A DNA stretch of 64,000 bases, taken from assembly GCA_003543135.1 (NCBI GenBank), contig DPJG01000010.1, forward strand, positions 124,001 to 188,000, written 5' to 3'. The translations under genes and the position numbers were made by a program. The stretch's first letter is position 1; each line of letters opens with the position of its first letter. The notes beneath the pieces were generated by a model. The model ran no database searches and was not told the origin of the DNA. It worked only from the letters and a program-made list of their open reading frames with translations. Source of the stretch: Rheinheimera sp. (GTDB lineage Bacteria; Pseudomonadota; Gammaproteobacteria; Enterobacterales; Alteromonadaceae). Positions 60,683 through 64,000 of this stretch are shown piece after piece.

Positions 60683-61267
60683 TTATTGGGCTGGCAGTAA
60701 AATTACCCGGTTTAATACCAGGGGTTTTTTCGGCACATTTTCCCAGCCTAAAGTTTCGTTATAGCCGGTTTCCAGGGTCTTAATCTTATCAAAGACTTCA
60801 GTACCTTCAACCACAGAACCAAAGACGGCATAACCCCAGTTTTTGCCAGGATCCAGACTTGGATTGTCATTTAAATTAAAGAAAAACTGGCTGGTACCAC
60901 TGTGTGGATCGTTTTGTCTGGCCATCGCAATAGTGTAGAGACGGTTTTTTACACCATTACCGGATTCATTAAAGACCGGCTTTAAGTCTTTGATTGGTTT
61001 TAAATCCCGGTCATAACCACCGCCCTGCAACACAAACTCAGGCTCAAGGCGGTGGAATAAAGTGCCGTCGTAGGCCTTTTTTTCAACATAACTTAAAAAG
61101 TTATTGACCGTCAGCGGCGCTTTACTGCGATCCAGTTCCACTACAATATTGCCGGCCGAAGTTTCAAAACGCACACGCGGAAACAAATTGTCTTTTTGCA
61201 AAAACTCACCGGCCGCCTGAGCGGCACCACTGACAACCAATAACACAGCAAGCAGCGATTTCCACAT
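60683..61267 (-). CDS. ppiA: Periplasmic cyclophilin-type peptidyl-prolyl isomerase
   Basis: The 194-residue protein has a signal peptide (about 1-18, cleaved near AQAAGE) and a cyclophilin fold: PRVRFETSAGNIVVELD, FHRLEPEFVLQGGGYD, MARQNDPHSGTSQFFFNLND and WGYAVFGSVVEGTEV. The catalytic Arg lies in FHRL and the active QFFF is intact. It assists folding in the periplasm; its closest E. coli relative is PpiA. It starts 2 bp after the yajG stop, so the rlmG-yajG-ppiA order is tight. Confidence 0.92.
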   Translation of the reverse strand: MWKSLLAVLLVVSGAAQAAGEFLQKDNLFPRVRFETSAGNIVVELDRSKAPLTVNNFLSYVEKKAYDGTLFHRLEPEFVLQGGGYDRDLKPIKDLKPVFNESGNGVKNRLYTIAMARQNDPHSGTSQFFFNLNDNPSLDPGKNWGYAVFGSVVEGTEVFDKIKTLETGYNETLGWENVPKKPLVLNRVILLPAQ

Positions 61268-61269
61268 GG

Positions 61270-61824
61270 TTAGTTCCTCAGAAATTCCTGCCAGCTCGGG
61301 TCACGCAGCAGATTGCCAAGCACTTGTTCTGTTAACACCCGAAGTTCACGTTCTGCCACTGCAGTGTCTAACTTAAATGGACCGGAAAAGCTGCTTTTGC
61401 CACTGTAGCTTTTGTTAAAAGAGCCTGATTCGCGCTCAATCAACACTGTCAGCTCTACATTGTTTTTCACAATGTGTTCTACGGTGCGCAGTTCGGCATT
61501 GGCTTCAAGCTGGTTGATTTGGATAGTCACCACCACAGGTTCAGCACCTGACACCTGTGCACCTTGTTTGCTCAGTGCATCGGTTAACACGTCTTGCAGT
61601 TGCTGTGGCAGATTATTGCTGGTTGGATATGAATTTACTTTATCGCCGTCACGCATGATCAGCGTACCGTTGCTTGGTCTGTTGTCCTGAACATTCAGAC
61701 TAAAAGCAACGCCATTAAGCTGGTTGCTCTGATTCCAGAACACCTGCGGCGCCACAATAAAGGACGGAACCGGATTGCTACAGGCGGTCAGGGCCAGCAT
61801 TGATGCTAAAACTAAAAAACGCAT
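61270..61824 (-). CDS. yajG: YajG family lipoprotein
   Basis: I use the third codon of the frame, ATG 61824, because AAGGA lies 7 nt before it; the ATG at 61830 overlaps the rlmG stop (ATGA) and has poor spacing. The 184-residue product starts MRFLVLASMLALTACSNP with a lipobox (LTAC) for a mature lipid-anchored Cys. The rest matches YajG: VQDNRPSNGTLIMRDGD and LNVQDNRP. It is an envelope lipoprotein of unknown function. It is sandwiched between rlmG and ppiA. Confidence 0.9.
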   Translation of the reverse strand: MRFLVLASMLALTACSNPVPSFIVAPQVFWNQSNQLNGVAFSLNVQDNRPSNGTLIMRDGDKVNSYPTSNNLPQQLQDVLTDALSKQGAQVSGAEPVVVTIQINQLEANAELRTVEHIVKNNVELTVLIERESGSFNKSYSGKSSFSGPFKLDTAVAERELRVLTEQVLGNLLRDPSWQEFLRN

Positions 61825-61826
61825 GT

Positions 61827-62969
61827 TCATTTCCTTTTAATGGCTTCAAGAATGGTAAATTTTGCATTACTGGCTACATGAATACAACCGCCAAACAAAC
61901 GGGCGAGTTTTTCGCTGTAGGCCAGATGGCGGTTGGCGACAATACGCAGTCTGCCGTCTTTTTTCAGTACACGCCGTGCGTCGGTAAACATTTGCCAGGC
62001 AATATGATCAGTGACCGCATTTTGTTGATGAAATGGCGGGTTGCAGATGATCACATCGGCTGAATTATCAGCCTGGAGGCTTAAACAGTCATCCACCACA
62101 AAGTCGGCCTGGCTAAGCAACTCCGGTCTGTTCGCAGCAAGGGTTAACCGGGCTGAGTCCACCGCCATATAAGATTCGTCGGTAAAGGTCAGATTCAACT
62201 CTGGTTGTTGCTGCAGCATGGCAAGGCCAAGCACACCGTTACCACAACCAAGATCAATGGCATGCTGGCCTGCAGCACAAAGCGGCAAGTGCTGCAGTAA
62301 AAAGCGTGCACCTATATCCAGCTGTTCGCGTGAGAATACATTGGCATGGTTGACCAGTTGAAAACCATCGGCTTGCCATAACAGCGGAAACTGCGGTGTG
62401 GCAGGGGAGGGGAGCGTGCTGTCTATCTGGCTGGTAATGAGCCGGCATTTTTTGACCGTCAGCGACGCTGTGGTTGGCCCCAGTTCCTGCTGAAAAATAG
62501 CCAGCAGATTTGGTGTGATGTCTTTGGCTTTGGCACTGGCAAAAATTTGAGTATCTGCGGTGAGCTGTTGTTTGATTTGTCTGAGCTGATAACGCAGAAA
62601 GCTGTGATTATTAGGGATTTTCAGCAAAACCACACTGGCTTTAGGTAAAGGATCCAGACTGCTGATCTGGGTGATCTGGCTTAAATCCAGCTGGTTCTGT
62701 GCAAAATTATGCGCTGTGGCCAGTTGTGAAATATAAGAATCCGAACTTTGTACCGGTGCGTACTGAGCTAAAGCACAGGCCAAAGTGCCAAACTGATCGT
62801 TCAGCAATAGCAGCTGGTGTGGGGATTGTGAAGAGCCGAACAGCGGCAACACAGTGTTCAGTAACAACTCGTCAGCTGCATCCCATGCCTGTAAACTACG
62901 GTTTTTCTGCCCGGGCGGATAACGGTCCAGCAACAGGCTCAGGCCAGCGATTTGGCATAGATTGGTCAT
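61827..62969 (-). CDS. rlmG: 23S rRNA (guanine(1835)-N(2))-methyltransferase RlmG
   Basis: RlmG methylates G1835 of 23S rRNA. The product is 380 residues from ATG 62969 (E. coli RlmG 378). The N-terminal inactive methyltransferase-like half has SLQAWDAADELLLN and DSYISQLAT; the C-terminal catalytic half has HANVFSREQLDIGARF, the SAM motif DLGCGNGVLGLAML and the catalytic NPPFHQQ (NPPF). These distinguish it from RsmC, which shares the fold. The frame continues upstream to 63050, but the family start fits 62969. It is divergent from the AlkB-like gene with only 33 bp between. Confidence 0.94.
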   Translation of the reverse strand: MTNLCQIAGLSLLLDRYPPGQKNRSLQAWDAADELLLNTVLPLFGSSQSPHQLLLLNDQFGTLACALAQYAPVQSSDSYISQLATAHNFAQNQLDLSQITQISSLDPLPKASVVLLKIPNNHSFLRYQLRQIKQQLTADTQIFASAKAKDITPNLLAIFQQELGPTTASLTVKKCRLITSQIDSTLPSPATPQFPLLWQADGFQLVNHANVFSREQLDIGARFLLQHLPLCAAGQHAIDLGCGNGVLGLAMLQQQPELNLTFTDESYMAVDSARLTLAANRPELLSQADFVVDDCLSLQADNSADVIICNPPFHQQNAVTDHIAWQMFTDARRVLKKDGRLRIVANRHLAYSEKLARLFGGCIHVASNAKFTILEAIKRK

Positions 62970-63002
62970 AACATCACAACAGTCAGCAAAAAGGGGGCTA
63001 TT

Positions 63003-63635
63003 TTGCCAGACTTGCTCCAGAGCGACAACCAAACTGCAGTGAAGCGGCAAGCCAGACAGTTTCTGTTGCCACAGGCCGAGTTGTGGTTATGGAAACAATG
63101 GCTGCCCACGGAAAAAGCGCAGCATTATCTGAGCCGGCTGCAACAGGAATTGGATTGGCAACAGCCGCAATTGTGGCTATTTGGCAAAGCAGTGCTGATC
63201 CCAAGATTACAGGTTTGGATGGGCGAGCCACATTGTTGTTACCGCTATTCCGGTGTCACTTTTCAGCCACAGGCCTGGCATCCGCTGGTATGGCAACTGA
63301 CGCAATGGGTGAACCGGCAACTGAACCGGCAATTTAATGCGGTGCTATTAAATTTGTACCGTCAGGGCGAAGAGCATATGGGCTGGCACAGTGACGATGA
63401 ACCTGAGCTTGGTGATGCCCCCGATATTGCATCCTTAAGTCTGGGGCAGGGCAGACGCTTTGATTTAAAACATAAAACCGACGGCCATCAGCTCAGTCTG
63501 CAGCTCGAAGATGGCGATCTATTGCTGATGGCGGCCCCTTGCCAGCAGTTCTGGCAACACAGAGTACCGAAACAAAAGCAGGCAGATTCAGTGCGGCTTA
63601 ACTTAACTTTTCGTTATATCAAATCGGCGCCATAG
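63003..63635 (+). CDS. AlkB-like 2-oxoglutarate/Fe(II) dioxygenase
   Basis: These enzymes use 2-oxoglutarate and iron to remove alkyl groups from DNA or RNA bases. The 210-residue protein has the iron site HxD...H: HSDDEPELG (about 127) and WQHRVP (about 180), followed by RLNLTFR, whose Arg binds oxoglutarate. NLYRQGEEHMGWHSDD is a typical context. It is closer to the shorter ALKBH2/3-type AlkB group. The start is TTG 63003 with AAGGGGG 7 nt upstream; no ATG occurs before the conserved domain. It shares a 33-bp gap with rlmG. Confidence 0.88.
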   Translation: MPDLLQSDNQTAVKRQARQFLLPQAELWLWKQWLPTEKAQHYLSRLQQELDWQQPQLWLFGKAVLIPRLQVWMGEPHCCYRYSGVTFQPQAWHPLVWQLTQWVNRQLNRQFNAVLLNLYRQGEEHMGWHSDDEPELGDAPDIASLSLGQGRRFDLKHKTDGHQLSLQLEDGDLLLMAAPCQQFWQHRVPKQKQADSVRLNLTFRYIKSAP

Positions 63636-63759
63636 ACGGCCTTAACGCGCTTTGGCAAGTGAAAATAAATATCTTTTTTTGCGTGCAAACAGCTGCTGAC
63701 AAGCGACTGCGCGCCAACTAGAGTACAGATTAAGCAGACAACCTGAAGGAACGACAGCA

Positions 63760-64000
63760 ATGTTAATTCATACCTCAATAGAGCAGAAATTGTTAAGCGC
63801 CTTCGATCCGGTCTTTTTAGATGTGATTGATGAAAGCCATATGCACAGCGTGGCGCCTGGAGCTGAATCCCATTTTAAAGTTGTGATAGTGACACCGGCT
63901 TTTGATGGTATGCGTTTACTGGCGCGCCACCGTGCCGTGAACGCCGTGGTGGCCGAAGAGCTGGCGGAAAAAATTCATGCACTGGCTTTACATACTTATA
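63760..64000 (+). CDS. bolA: BolA family protein, N-terminal part
   Basis: BolA proteins pair with monothiol glutaredoxins in Fe-S metabolism and influence cell shape and stress responses. ATG 63760 follows AAGGA by 8-9 nt; 80 residues are in the window before the right edge. The start MLIHTSIEQKLLSAFDPVFLD and the ESHFKVVIVTPAFDGMRLLARHRAVN motif region (about 36-62, BolA signature) are clear. E. coli has bolA-yajG-ampG; here bolA is on the opposite strand to yajG and ampG, beyond the AlkB-like gene. Confidence 0.93.
   Translation, partial: MLIHTSIEQKLLSAFDPVFLDVIDESHMHSVAPGAESHFKVVIVTPAFDGMRLLARHRAVNAVVAEELAEKIHALALHTY

Noticed and set aside
61827-63050. RsmC instead of RlmG
   Set aside because: The fold is shared, but the DSYISQLAT, HANVFSRE and NPPFHQQ sequences and the length match RlmG better than RsmC.

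Overview
The window is a chromosomal segment of a gammaproteobacterium of the Alteromonadales type, most likely Rheinheimera, Alishewanella or a close relative. The evidence is long stretches of E. coli-like gene order, glutamine-rich proteins, and several Alteromonadales-style additions. It is almost wholly housekeeping DNA with compact operons. I see no rRNA, tRNA, CRISPR array, insertion sequence or prophage.

Layout. 1-5480: the N-terminal part of a degenerate HD-GYP protein, then putA with a divergent Lrp-family regulator. 5481-9422: a looser region with two exported proteins of unknown function, a GFA-family zinc protein and a periplasmic binding protein. 9423-13622: DoxX, pirin, TauE, a LysR regulator and a DUF4287/DUF5655 protein, with good operator-like palindromes upstream of doxX. 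13763-18483: ygiM, ygiF and glnE. 19215-29871: lpxL, tolC, nudF-yqiB-cpdA-yqiA-parE (the E. coli order), then a membrane TPR protein inserted before parC. 29996-33813: plsC, rraB, a DUF481 outer-membrane protein and an NhaC antiporter.

34111-39877 (minus strand) is the dksA-gluQ-pcnB-folK-panB-panC string of E. coli with one extra small monooxygenase gene. It links RNA polymerase control, tRNA modification, RNA polyadenylation, folate and pantothenate. 40162-47254 holds a second TauE permease, pepB, hrpB and mrcB. 47281-52070 occupies the place where E. coli has fhuACDB, between mrcB and hemL. Here it holds two transmembrane winged-helix regulators (CadC/ToxR type, with beta-propeller-like periplasmic parts) on either side of a 60-residue secreted peptide gene. 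This is my best candidate for an undescribed system. 52111-57946: hemL, pyrB, hemJ, clcA, a coiled-coil membrane protein and erpA, so haem and Fe-S supply lie together. 58362-64000: a solitary XRE regulator, ampG, a small conserved protein, a periplasmic cyclophilin, yajG, rlmG, an AlkB-like dioxygenase and the start of bolA, an expanded form of E. coli bolA-yajG-ampG.

Points of sequence interest: pcnB appears to start at an AUU codon behind a good ribosome-binding site, as in E. coli. There is a 49-bp imperfect tandem duplication upstream of the HD-GYP gene. Several perfect palindromes stand in otherwise empty promoter regions (doxX, putA/lrp, nhaC, pepB, XRE). All functions are assigned by reading motifs and gene order; no database search was run.
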